Assembly: GCA_938045545.1 (NCBI GenBank)
Contig: CALIBN010000011.1
Coordinates: 1 to 60,456 of the forward strand
Reading direction: 5' to 3'
Origin: an uncultured archaeon
GTDB lineage: Archaea; Thermoproteota; EX4484-205; JAAOZP01
Length of the DNA stretch: 60,456 nucleotides
Positions 8,310 through 16,240 of this stretch are shown piece after piece (position 1 is the first letter of the stretch; each line of letters starts with the position of its first letter). The translations under genes and the position numbers were made by a program. The notes under the pieces are model-generated. The model did no database searches. It was not told the DNA's origin and saw only the letters and a list, made by a program, of their open reading frames with translations.

Positions 8310-9046
8310 TCTATTTTGCTCGCACCCTCGGTACCGTAATTACGAGCCTACTGGTTCCGCTGACAGTCAGCGAGAATTTACCAACGGAAGATTTATATAC
8401 ATCGTTCTTCGGCCGGCTCGGAGAGCGGCATTCGAGAGCAAATTCTTTTTTGAATCGGGCGGATAAAGCTCATTACGGTACCTTGAGGAGCAACGATGGC
8501 TCGTCCAGAGTTCTTCACTCACCAGCAGGTAAACGAATGCTTACCTCGGGTAAACATCTGCCAACCGTATTCTGTGACTCACACCGCCCAGGTTTCAAAC
8601 CTTAACGCCTTTAGCGTGCCGCCGCCATTTGAAATCCGATCTTTACTTCCCCATAACCTTGATTCATTAACTTCTTCCCACCATATTAGAAGGGGATTCA
8701 GGTATTATTTTTATGACGTGCGCAAGCGAAAATTTGCGCTCGCAGCCAGCAAAAATTTCCGACAGAAAGGCTTATATACCGATTCCATCTCAGCCCCGAA
8801 GCCCAGGCTACTTAACGCTTAACGCGGGAAACGCTCTCAAGACGATTTCCATCTCGCTTTGAGATCGACCTGCGGCAGTGAGTCCCCTGGGACAGCCGGA
8901 ACGCGTTTAACGAGTTCTTTAACCCTAAGCCCTTCCTAGGCATTTCAGACACCTTAAGGAAGACGCGGCAAGCTACTGCGACACGGATGGCAGAGTAGGG
9001 CAAAGATTATAAAGGGACGGTTAACCCCTTATCCCGAGAAGAAGTA
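8310..9046. other. 737-base gene-free stretch with inverted repeats and TATA boxes
   Basis: No convincing protein gene is seen. Visible structure: an 11-bp perfect long-range inverted repeat (8330-8340 GGTACCGTAAT with 8472-8482 ATTACGGTACC); a tight hairpin CGCTGA-CAG-TCAGCG at 8358-8372; plus-strand TATA-like elements at 8392-8399 (TTTATATA) and 8771-8779 (CTTATATAC); and a hairpin ATCTC-GCTTT-GAGAT near 8849-8863. The second TATA could drive a non-coding RNA of up to about 200 bases ending before the psmA promoter. It does not match the conserved cores of RNase P RNA, SRP RNA or a tRNA that I can recognise. Confidence 0.45.
9005..9014 (+). promoter_or_regulatory. TATA box of the psmA-exosome superoperon
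   Basis: GATTATAAAG lies about 35 bases before the psmA ATG at 9047. It is the only good TATA match just upstream of the eight-gene operon, whose later genes follow with spacings of 0 to about 45 bases. Confidence 0.55.
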
Positions 9047-9751
9047 ATGATACCCGGCTACGAAAGACTATACGGATTCTCACCCGACGGGCGTATACTC
9101 CAAGTCGATTACGCGATGGTTATGGTTAATAATAGTCCGACTGCGTGGGGGATTCAGGTTGAGGAGGGCATTGTGCTGGCGGGTTTGGAGAAGAAGATTG
9201 ATACGCTTCAGGATAGGACTTTCAGCCAGAAGCTGTTTCAGATCGACGAGCATATTGCTACGGTGGTTGCTGGTTTTAACTCGGATGCGAGGCTTCTGGT
9301 GGAGTATGCTAGAAATGAGGCTCAGGTTAACAGGCTTCTTTACGATGAGCCGGTTGACGTTGAGTTTCTCGTGAGGAGGCTTAGTAATACTGTCCAGTCG
9401 TATACGCAGCATGCTGGGATGAGGCCTTTCGGAATCTCTATGCTTATTGGGGGGGTTGACATGGTTGGTGCAAGTCTGTACCAGCTCGACCCTACTGGGA
9501 TATATTTCAAGTATTTCGCGTCGGCAATCGGCGTGGGTAGGGAGGACATATTGAAATATTTTAGGGATAATTATTCTATCAGCGTGAGCCTAGACGAAGC
9601 GATAACGCTGGGTATACGGGGAAGCATAGAGGTTTTGAAGGATGAGGTTGCTCCCGACAGGCTTAGAATCGGCATAATCAGGACTGACGATAAGAAGTTC
9701 AGGGTTTTAAGCTTCGAGGAGACTAAGAAGTTCTTCGAGAAGGCGAAGTAG
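9047..9751 (+). CDS. psmA: 20S proteasome alpha subunit
   Basis: Forms the outer heptameric rings of the 20S proteasome, which gate substrate entry. It is 234 residues long, the usual size. The N-terminal gating sequence is YERLYGFSPDGRILQVDYA, the diagnostic alpha-subunit signature. There is no catalytic N-terminal threonine, which separates it from beta subunits. Other family features are GIVLAGLEKK and the ISMLIGGVD strand. It is first in the conserved archaeal superoperon with SBDS, exosome, L37Ae, Pcc1 and prefoldin genes. The ATG at 9047 follows a short leader. Confidence 0.97.
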   Translation: MIPGYERLYGFSPDGRILQVDYAMVMVNNSPTAWGIQVEEGIVLAGLEKKIDTLQDRTFSQKLFQIDEHIATVVAGFNSDARLLVEYARNEAQVNRLLYDEPVDVEFLVRRLSNTVQSYTQHAGMRPFGISMLIGGVDMVGASLYQLDPTGIYFKYFASAIGVGREDILKYFRDNYSISVSLDEAITLGIRGSIEVLKDEVAPDRLRIGIIRTDDKKFRVLSFEETKKFFEKAK

Positions 9752-9756
9752 CGGAA

Positions 9757-10446
9757 TTGAGCAGGCCTTCAACGGTAAGCCGGCTTACCCTTCACGGTGA
9801 GAAGTTCGAGATAATTGTTGCACCCGACCCTGCGCTCAACTTCAAGCTAACGGGTAAGGGTGATGTGAGGAAGATTCTCCTGGTCGACGAGGTTTTCTCA
9901 GACTCTAAAAAGGGGCTTCGCGTACCTTCTGAGAGGCTTAGAAAATTCTTCGGAACAATAGACGTGTATGCGATAGCTGAAAGAATACTTCGGGAAGGAG
10001 AGCTACAGCTAACCGGGGAGCAAAGGCGCAGGATGATTGAGAGCAAGAGGCAGCAGATAGTGGCTATGCTTTCTAAACTACTCTTGGAGCCTTCAACGGG
10101 CAACCCTATTCCCTCCCTCAGGATTGAACAGTCGCTCAGCCAGACCAGTGTCTCAATAGATCCTTTTAAGCCTCCTGAGGAGCAGGTTAAGAACGTGGTT
10201 AAGGCTTTAAGACAGGTTCTCCAGTTTAAGGTTAACGAGGTTGTTTTAACGCTTACATGCCCGCAGACGCTTTCCAACGATGTCTACGGGTTTGCGAGCT
10301 CAATGGGTGAGGTTGACCAGACCCGGGTTCAGAAGGATAAAAGCGTTAAAATCACTGTTAGAATACCTTCTGTAACCATGTCCTATTTTCTAGAGGGCTT
10401 GGGGAAAAAATATGGCGACCAAGTAAAAGTTGATATAGGGGCTTAA
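9757..10446 (+). CDS. SBDS/Sdo1 ribosome maturation protein
   Basis: Archaeal homologue of the Shwachman-Bodian-Diamond syndrome protein, 229 residues. In eukaryotes the family releases eIF6 from 60S subunits; a like role is inferred here. The N-terminal FYSH domain includes GEKFEIIVAPDPALNFKLTG and ILLVDEVFSDSKKGLRV. The middle helical domain has LQLTGEQRRRMIESKRQQIV and the conserved NPIPSLRIEQSL. The C-terminal ferredoxin-like domain follows. The start is the TTG at 9757, five bases after the psmA stop; TTG also initiates several neighbours. It lies between psmA and rrp4, its conserved place. Confidence 0.95.
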   Translation: MSRPSTVSRLTLHGEKFEIIVAPDPALNFKLTGKGDVRKILLVDEVFSDSKKGLRVPSERLRKFFGTIDVYAIAERILREGELQLTGEQRRRMIESKRQQIVAMLSKLLLEPSTGNPIPSLRIEQSLSQTSVSIDPFKPPEEQVKNVVKALRQVLQFKVNEVVLTLTCPQTLSNDVYGFASSMGEVDQTRVQKDKSVKITVRIPSVTMSYFLEGLGKKYGDQVKVDIGA

Positions 10447-10479
10447 GCACCACCCTAGCAATAGGAAGGAGGCTAAGGT

Positions 10480-11181
10480 TTGTTGCGGGGCAACGAGCAG
10501 CAACAGAGACAAAGGCCCATAGTCGTTCCAGGGGAGTATGTAGGGGACAGTAAGTTCCACATACCTGGCTTAAACGTTTACAGGCTGTCGGACAGGATGC
10601 TTGCAACCACCGTCGGGCTTGTTAGAATAGACGGGAAGCGTGTCGACGTTGTAGCGTTAAAGTCTTTCTACCAGCCTAAGGTTGGCGACCTGGTTGTGGG
10701 GATTGTTAAAGAGCCTGGTACAGCAGGATGGACTGTTGACATAAACTCCCCCTTCCTGGCCTTTTTACCCTTGTCAGAATACCCTGAGAAAAGGATCCGT
10801 CTGTCGAGGGACAGTATTGGAAGGATTCTGGAGGCGGGAACAGTCCTGGTAGGGCTTATTAAAGACGCTTCAATATTCTCGTCGCCCGTTATAACTCTGA
10901 AGGGAAAGGGGCTTGGAGTTGTTTCAAATGGGTTCCTGCTCAGCATAACTGCGTCTAAAGTGCCGCGTCTAATAGGGAAGAAGGGCTCGATGCTTTCCAC
11001 TATAGAGAAGGGGGCTAACGTTAAGCTTACAGTCGGCCAGAACGGGCGTTTAATAGTGCATTCTGAAGATTTAAACGTGGTCATGAAGGTTAAGGAGGTT
11101 ATTGGAATGATAGAGAAGGAGTCGCACGTCTACGGTTTAACTGAAAGAGTGGAGGCACTGCTCGCGGGAAGGAGGCCGTAG
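10480..11181 (+). CDS. rrp4: Exosome RNA-binding subunit Rrp4
   Basis: Cap subunit of the archaeal exosome, binding RNA above the Rrp41/Rrp42 ring. It is 233 residues. An N-terminal domain (VVPGEYVGDSKFHIPGLNVY) is followed by an S1 domain around VGDLVVGIVKEPG and a KH domain with the G-x-x-G loop in VPRLIGKKGSMLSTIE. The start is a TTG at 10480, preceded at a short distance by GGAAGGAGG, a strong ribosome-binding site. It is immediately upstream of rrp41. Confidence 0.95.
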   Translation: MLRGNEQQQRQRPIVVPGEYVGDSKFHIPGLNVYRLSDRMLATTVGLVRIDGKRVDVVALKSFYQPKVGDLVVGIVKEPGTAGWTVDINSPFLAFLPLSEYPEKRIRLSRDSIGRILEAGTVLVGLIKDASIFSSPVITLKGKGLGVVSNGFLLSITASKVPRLIGKKGSMLSTIEKGANVKLTVGQNGRLIVHSEDLNVVMKVKEVIGMIEKESHVYGLTERVEALLAGRRP

Positions 11182-11186
11182 GGTAA

Positions 11187-11915
11187 ATGGGAGAGAGCAT
11201 TACCCTGTTTAGCGAAGACGGGAAGAGGTCTGACGGCAGGAGTCTCGACGAGCTTAGGCCTATCAGGATTAAAGTAGGCGTGCTGTCTAACGCTCAGGGC
11301 TCAGCATACATTGAGCAGGGTAGGAACAAGATTATCGCTGCAGTCTACGGTCCTAAGGAAGCTTTGCCGAAACACATTTCTCTACCAGACAGATGCATCT
11401 TGAGATGCCGCTACCATATGGCGCCCTTTTCAACGACGGAGAGAAAAAGCCCTGCTCCAAGCAGGAGGGAAATAGAGCTTTCAATGGTTCTTCGGAACGC
11501 TCTTGAACCGCTTGTAATGACTTGGCTTTTCCCACGGACAGTAATAGATATTTTCATAGAGGTTTTGCAGGCTGACGGCGGTACTCGCTGCGCAGGCCTG
11601 ACTGCAGCAGTATTGGCGCTAGCGGACGCGGGGATCCCGTTGAAAGGCCTGGTTGCGGCATGCGCCGTGGGCAAGGCTGATGGCAAGATACTCGTGGACC
11701 TTAACGATCTTGAGGACAAGTATGGGGAGGCAGACATGCCTGTTGCTTACAACCCGACTCTAGACGGGATAACCCTTCTGCAAATGGATGGAATTATGTC
11801 GAAAGAAGAGGTTGAGCAAGCATTGTCCCTGGCTATAACGGCTACGCAGAAAATGCACAAGATGCAGGTGGATGCGCTTAGGGAAAGGTTTTCCGTTCAG
11901 AGGAGGGAGGTTTAA
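11187..11915 (+). CDS. rrp41: Exosome catalytic subunit Rrp41 (RNase PH family)
   Basis: Catalytic 3'-5' phosphorolytic subunit of the hexameric exosome ring, 242 residues. The family opening KRSDGRSLDELRPIRIKVG is present. The phosphate-binding and catalytic area is visible in GGTRCAGLTAAVLAL and in the acidic DLNDLEDKYGEADMPVAYNP, which carries the conserved aspartates. This distinguishes it from the inactive Rrp42 partner. The gene abuts rrp42 with no spacer, consistent with equimolar production of the heterodimer. Confidence 0.96.
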   Translation: MGESITLFSEDGKRSDGRSLDELRPIRIKVGVLSNAQGSAYIEQGRNKIIAAVYGPKEALPKHISLPDRCILRCRYHMAPFSTTERKSPAPSRREIELSMVLRNALEPLVMTWLFPRTVIDIFIEVLQADGGTRCAGLTAAVLALADAGIPLKGLVAACAVGKADGKILVDLNDLEDKYGEADMPVAYNPTLDGITLLQMDGIMSKEEVEQALSLAITATQKMHKMQVDALRERFSVQRREV

Positions 11916-12743
11916 ATGTCTATAACTGAGCAGAGGCCAGTCATCTCTAAGCTTGAGCAGCAGGAGCTGCGACGCCTACTTGCTGAGAACAAGAGGATTG
12001 ACGGCAGAAACCCTCTTCAATACAGGAATATCAGAGTCCAGCTGGGGTATGTGGAGAAGGCTGAGGGCTCAGCCCTGGTTGAGCTAGGCAACACTAAGGT
12101 TCTGGCCGCTGTCAAAGTCGGGATCGCAGTGCCTTTCGCAGATACGCCTAACGAGGGTATTCTCATAGTTAACGCGGAACTTGTTCCTCTGGCCTCGCCG
12201 GTTTTCGAACCCGGCCCGCCCTCCGAGGAGTCAATATCCCTATCAAGATACGTGGATAGGAGTATTAGAGAGTCTAAATCAATAGATCTTTCCTCGCTCT
12301 GCATAGTTCCCGGAAGATCCGTCTACTCGCTCTACGTAGACCTCTACATTCTTGACTACGATGGCAACCTTATCGACGCTTCACTAATAGCGAGCGTAAA
12401 CGCTCTGGGAATTACTAAAATGCCTAAATACGTTGTAGAAGGGCAGGCTATTAAGAAGACTGATGAATACTTTAAACTTGAGCTTAAGGATCACCCTGTC
12501 TCACTGACCTATGCTTTCCTAGATGATAAGTATGTGGTAGACCCTTGTCTCAGCGAGGAGTATGCTTCGGACTTCACTGTTTCAATGACTGTTAAGTCCG
12601 ACGATAGGTTTTGCGCAATCCAGAAGAACGGTGGGGGAATGATTTCCCCGAGGAGAGTAATAGAGCTGCTTGAAAGGTCCTTGGAGCTGGGGAAAGAGTT
12701 AAGAACAGTTGCCTACAGGCAGCTTACTGGCGGAAATGGCTAG
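11916..12743 (+). CDS. rrp42: Exosome subunit Rrp42 (RNase PH family, non-catalytic)
   Basis: Structural partner of Rrp41 that completes the substrate channel, 275 residues. The family N-terminus KRIDGRNPLQYRNIRVQLG is followed by GSALVELGNTKVLAAVK and ELVPLASPVFEPGPPSEESI. The longer length and the position after rrp41 are typical of Rrp42. The ATG directly follows the rrp41 stop. Its own 3' end overlaps the L37Ae start by 8 bases. Confidence 0.96.
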   Translation: MSITEQRPVISKLEQQELRRLLAENKRIDGRNPLQYRNIRVQLGYVEKAEGSALVELGNTKVLAAVKVGIAVPFADTPNEGILIVNAELVPLASPVFEPGPPSEESISLSRYVDRSIRESKSIDLSSLCIVPGRSVYSLYVDLYILDYDGNLIDASLIASVNALGITKMPKYVVEGQAIKKTDEYFKLELKDHPVSLTYAFLDDKYVVDPCLSEEYASDFTVSMTVKSDDRFCAIQKNGGGMISPRRVIELLERSLELGKELRTVAYRQLTGGNG

Positions 12744-12999
12744 GAAGAAAGAGTCTGGGGCGCTGGGTGTAAAATACGGTTTCTCTCTTAGAGAGAGATA
12801 TATCAGGGTTCTTAAAAAGAGGAGGGCACTGTACAACTGCCAAAGGTGCAGTACAGGCGTTCTCAAAAGGCTCAGCGTAGGGGTTTGGAGCTGCAGGAAG
12901 TGTGGTTACACCTTCGCCGGAGGAGCGTATGAGCCGGTTACGAAAACCGGTGAAACCGCGGCGAGGATCGTTGCCAGCGCGTCCAAGCCTAAGCTTTAA
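12736..12999 (+). CDS. rpl37ae: Large ribosomal subunit protein L37Ae (eL43)
   Basis: Zinc-binding 50S protein of 87 residues. The zinc ribbon is C-Q-R-C ... WSCRKCGYTFAGGAY (Cx2C-x14-Cx2C), followed by the family's GGAYEPVTKTG. The frame is open upstream to 12709, but the ATG at 12736 gives MARKKESGALGVKYGFSLR, matching the family's N-terminus, and is chosen. It overlaps the end of rrp42, so translation is probably coupled. Confidence 0.93.
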   Translation: MARKKESGALGVKYGFSLRERYIRVLKKRRALYNCQRCSTGVLKRLSVGVWSCRKCGYTFAGGAYEPVTKTGETAARIVASASKPKL

Positions 13000-13007
13000 A
13001 GGTATAA

Positions 13008-13277
13008 ATGATAAGGATAAGGGTTAAGATTATTCTAAAATATGTGGACCAACGGGTGGCAGAATCCCTCTTTTTAGCCTGTCTTCAAGAAGCGGTTTCA
13101 GAGCCCAGGTCCGGAGTTAGGGCGAGGGTTGATGGAAACAGGCTTTTGCTTTTCTTCGAAGGCAGCAGCCCGTCTAAAACCTCTGAAAGAATAAGGAGCA
13201 TTTTAAGCCTGCTTAACACGGCTCAACAGGTTGACAGCATGCTGGGATCCGCGTGCCGGCAAGGCTTATCCTCTTGA
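13008..13277 (+). CDS. pcc1: KEOPS complex subunit Pcc1
   Basis: Small dimerising subunit of KEOPS, the complex that makes t6A37 in ANN-decoding tRNAs. It is 89 residues, in the usual 80-90 range. The fold pattern beta-(alpha)-beta-beta-alpha is visible: RIRVKIILKY, then AESLFLACLQEAV, then VRARVDGNRLLLFFEG, then a C-terminal helix SERIRSILSLLNTAQQV. Pcc1 is regularly found between L37Ae and prefoldin beta in archaeal superoperons, which supports the call. Sequence conservation in this family is low. Confidence 0.8.
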   Translation: MIRIRVKIILKYVDQRVAESLFLACLQEAVSEPRSGVRARVDGNRLLLFFEGSSPSKTSERIRSILSLLNTAQQVDSMLGSACRQGLSS

Positions 13278-13321
13278 GAAATATGTTTTTAAGCACGCAT
13301 TTAAAAGGTAAGACTTGAATA

Positions 13322-13687
13322 ATGTCCCAAGAGCTGCCTCTTCAACTGCAGGAAAAACTGTCACGGCTTCAACAGCTTCAACAGACGCTGGAGTCACTCT
13401 ACATTCAGAAGGAGCAGGCTAAGCTGGAGGCGAGAGAGCTAGAGTCAGCCCTGGAAGCGCTTTCCTCGATCGACGATAATACGCCGGTGTATCGGATAAC
13501 TGGGAGAATACTCGTCAGAAAGAATAGAGCCGATTTGATAAATGAGTTGAACGAGCAAATGGAGCTTGTTAAAGTAAGGATAAGTGCGATCGAGAGGCAG
13601 GAGAGCAAGATTAGGGAGAGGGCTGTCGAGCTTGAAAACGAGTTGAAGAATGCTCTTGCAGTAGGTAGGGGAGGCCAACCCGCTTAA
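13322..13687 (+). CDS. pfdB: Prefoldin beta subunit
   Basis: Subunit of the hexameric jellyfish-shaped chaperone that delivers unfolded proteins to the thermosome. It is 121 residues. Two long heptad coiled-coil helices (residues about 5-45 and 75-115) flank the beta hairpin region SSIDDNTPVYRITGRILVRK, the classical beta-type prefoldin layout. It is last in the psmA superoperon, about 45 bases after pcc1, with an A/T-rich spacer that could hold an extra promoter. Confidence 0.93.
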   Translation: MSQELPLQLQEKLSRLQQLQQTLESLYIQKEQAKLEARELESALEALSSIDDNTPVYRITGRILVRKNRADLINELNEQMELVKVRISAIERQESKIRERAVELENELKNALAVGRGGQPA

Positions 13688-13771
13688 ACCAATGCTGTTC
13701 AGAATGTTTCACTGCTCAGCCCCCGGCTTAGGGTTTTTAAACCCTTCCAGTAATCTCTGGCAAAACTAGAA

Positions 13772-14632
13772 ATGGCAGCGGTGGAACTGAGAAAACTGTA
13801 TTTCCGTTACGCTGGCTCCGAGAAACCAGCGTTAACCGATATTGACCTTACTATTGAAGAGGGGGAGAGCATACTTATAACAGGCCCCTCGGGTTGCGGG
13901 AAATCCACATTAGTGAGGGTCTTAATGGGCCTGATTCCGCACAGCTACCCGGGCGAGCTTAAAGGCGAGGCTTACGTGTTTGGAATGGATGTGAAAAACA
14001 CACCTGTAAGCAGGATAGCCACGCGCTGCGGGATAGTTTTCCAGAACCCTGACAATCAGCTGTTCACTTTCAGCGTTGAAGATGATGTTGCGTTTGGACC
14101 TGAGAATCTTGCTCTCCCGCCTGACGAGATCGGGAGGAGGGTTGACGAGGCTCTGCAGCTTGTTGGAATAGAGCATTTGAGACACTCGTCTCCCAACAAT
14201 CTTTCTGGAGGAGAGCAGCAGAAGGCTGCGATCGCCTCAATACTGTCGATGAAGCCCTCCCTACTGATATTTGACGAACCGACCTCCATGCTGGACCCCT
14301 CCTCCTCAGCAAGCCTGATTCAGAGGATCTTCGAGCTTAAACGGAGCCTTGATGAAACCGGTGGAAAGACCACTGTTATAATCGTGGAGCACAGGATAGA
14401 CCTTTTGCTCAAGCATCTCTCCAGAATAGTTGTGGTTTCTGAAGGAAGGGTGATTCTGGACGGGGATCCCCTGAGGGTTCTTGAAGACAGCTTTAGGAAA
14501 AAAATCCCGATAAACATTCCTCCTCTTCTCCAAATATATTTTCGGGTTAAAGATAAATGTGGGCTGAAAAACACTCCTGCCACCGTTAAAGAACTGGTCT
14601 CCATGCTGGGGGGACTGCCGAGCAATGGTTAA
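13772..14632 (+). CDS. ecfA1: ECF transporter ATPase EcfA1
   Basis: First of two ABC ATPases of an energy-coupling-factor transporter for vitamins or metal ions, 286 residues. Walker A is GPSGCGKSTL, the Q-loop is in VFQNPDNQLFTFSVEDDVAFGPEN, the signature is LSGGEQQKAA, and Walker B is LLIFDEPTSMLD followed by the H-loop VEHR. The Q-loop FQNPDNQLF is typical of EcfA. The ATG start lies 84 bases after pfdB and the gene overlaps ecfA2 by 8 bases. No substrate-binding S component is seen nearby, so it may serve several S proteins encoded elsewhere. Confidence 0.94.
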   Translation: MAAVELRKLYFRYAGSEKPALTDIDLTIEEGESILITGPSGCGKSTLVRVLMGLIPHSYPGELKGEAYVFGMDVKNTPVSRIATRCGIVFQNPDNQLFTFSVEDDVAFGPENLALPPDEIGRRVDEALQLVGIEHLRHSSPNNLSGGEQQKAAIASILSMKPSLLIFDEPTSMLDPSSSASLIQRIFELKRSLDETGGKTTVIIVEHRIDLLLKHLSRIVVVSEGRVILDGDPLRVLEDSFRKKIPINIPPLLQIYFRVKDKCGLKNTPATVKELVSMLGGLPSNG

Positions 14633-15449
14633 AATAGTTGTGGAGAGCCTTTACTTCCGTTATCCTGAAGCCTCAGACTACGCCTTGCGAAACATCAGCT
14701 TCAGAATCGTAGAGGGGGAGAGTGTTGCGATACTCGGTGAGAATGGCGCCGGCAAGACTACGCTTGCGAAAAACCTTAATGGCCTTCTTAAACCGACGGA
14801 GGGGAGCGTTAAGATAGACGGTGTAGACACTAGGAACCTGTCCGTCGCGAAAATCGCTAGGAAAATCGGCTTCGTCAACCATAATCCTGAACACCAGTTT
14901 TTCGCCGAGAAGGTTGAGGACGAGGTTAGGTTCGGCCTCAGGAACTTCGGGTTTTCAGAGGAAGCGGCAGATAAGACTATTCAAGAGGTTCTCAATGTTT
15001 TCGGGCTTGAGGAGTATCGCGGTAAAAACCCGTTTCAACTCAGCGGCGGTGAGAAGAAAAGGCTTGCAATCGCCTCAATAATGGCTTGGCGTCCAGAGGC
15101 GCTGATTGTTGACGAACCGACCATAGGTATGGATTATGCTCAGAAGCTGAATATTCGCAGAGTTTTGAGAAGCATAGTCTCAGAAGGAAGGTGCGTAATA
15201 GTGATAACGCACGACGTGGATTTCGCGGCAAGCATATGTGAGAGGGCTATAATCCTAAGCAGGGGTGAAGTAATCGGCGACGGAAGGCTAAGGGACCTTC
15301 TTTCAGACGATAAGCTGGTTGAAAAGGCTTCTCTACGGAAGCCCTTTCTCATAGAGCTAGAGAAGGAGACTGGCCTTACCGGCTTAGAGGAGGATTTCGA
15401 CGCGATCAGCAGCACCCTTGTGGAGGTTTTTCAGAAATGTCGTTCCTAA
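14625..15449 (+). CDS. ecfA2: ECF transporter ATPase EcfA2
   Basis: Second ABC ATPase of the same ECF module, 274 residues. Motifs: Walker A GENGAGKTTL, Q-loop region FVNHNPEHQFFAEKVEDEV, signature LSGGEKKRLA, Walker B ALIVDEPTIGMD, H-loop ITHDVDF. The Q-loop glutamine is replaced by histidine in NHNPEHQ, an ordinary variation of the type A2 subunit. It overlaps ecfA1 and ecfT at either end, showing a tightly coupled three-gene unit. Confidence 0.94.
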   Translation: MVKIVVESLYFRYPEASDYALRNISFRIVEGESVAILGENGAGKTTLAKNLNGLLKPTEGSVKIDGVDTRNLSVAKIARKIGFVNHNPEHQFFAEKVEDEVRFGLRNFGFSEEAADKTIQEVLNVFGLEEYRGKNPFQLSGGEKKRLAIASIMAWRPEALIVDEPTIGMDYAQKLNIRRVLRSIVSEGRCVIVITHDVDFAASICERAIILSRGEVIGDGRLRDLLSDDKLVEKASLRKPFLIELEKETGLTGLEEDFDAISSTLVEVFQKCRS

Positions 15450-16168
15450 GAGCCTTCAAATACAGGAGGAAAGACACCGCGGTGCACAGGCTTGACCCCA
15501 GATCCAAGTTTCTGCTTTCAATCATACTAATGGCGGTCTCAATAGTGTTCACGGATATTCGTGTTCTCCTCGCACTAGTCTTCGGGCAGATAATCCTGCT
15601 TTCCCTAGCTGAGTCCCTTAGAGAATGGCTCTCATCTTTAAGGGGTCTCCTATTCTTCTTCGCAGTAATCTTCGCTACACAAATATTATTCGGAGGAACC
15701 CTTTACACGGGCTTCATACTCTCGCTCAGGCTCCTAGCGCTCTCCTCGTCAATGTCATGGTTCTTCCTTTCCTCAACCCCGGAGGATATTGGACGAGCCA
15801 TGAGCGTTGCAGGCCTTCCGATTGAGCTAACGTTCTCCTTCACGATGGCCATACGGTTCATACCCGTTATCTACGACGAGTTTCAATCAATATATGATAC
15901 TCAGCGTTCAAGAGGGCTTGAACTCGAAAAAGGCGGTTTCAGAAATAGGATTAGAAACCTTATGCCAGTTTTAATCCCGTTGCTGGTTGGAACGATAAGG
16001 AGAACGTATGAAATAGCTGACGCCATGGAGGTTAGGGCATTCGGGGCTTCTCCGAAGAGAACCATTTTCAAGCCGCTAAGACTTAAGAGCGGAGACTATC
16101 TTGTATGCGCAGCCTCAGCAATACTTGTTGCATCAGCAGCCTATCTTAAGCTTCTCGGTATTGAATAG
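15437..16168 (+). CDS. ecfT: ECF transporter transmembrane subunit EcfT
   Basis: Membrane scaffold that couples the two ATPases to S components, 243 residues. Membrane helices are seen at about residues 26-60, 65-90, 95-115 and 215-240. The cytoplasmic coupling helices with the family motif A-x-x-x-R-G appear as DTQRSRGLE and DAMEVRAFG. The conserved N-terminal HRLDPRSKFLLSI is also typical. It overlaps ecfA2 by 13 bases and is last in the operon; the following PolD gene is convergent. Confidence 0.94.
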   Translation: MSFLRAFKYRRKDTAVHRLDPRSKFLLSIILMAVSIVFTDIRVLLALVFGQIILLSLAESLREWLSSLRGLLFFFAVIFATQILFGGTLYTGFILSLRLLALSSSMSWFFLSSTPEDIGRAMSVAGLPIELTFSFTMAIRFIPVIYDEFQSIYDTQRSRGLELEKGGFRNRIRNLMPVLIPLLVGTIRRTYEIADAMEVRAFGASPKRTIFKPLRLKSGDYLVCAASAILVASAAYLKLLGIE

Positions 16169-16240
16169 GTTGGCGAAGCCTACTCGCTAGTCTTATGCCC
16201 CAGACTGATGAAAGCCTGACTGAGTACACTAGCCCCGTAT

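Noticed and set aside
8496..8822. A 108-residue plus-strand open frame
   Set aside because: Its composition is irregular, it has no ribosome-binding site or family likeness, and it spans a TATA-like element.
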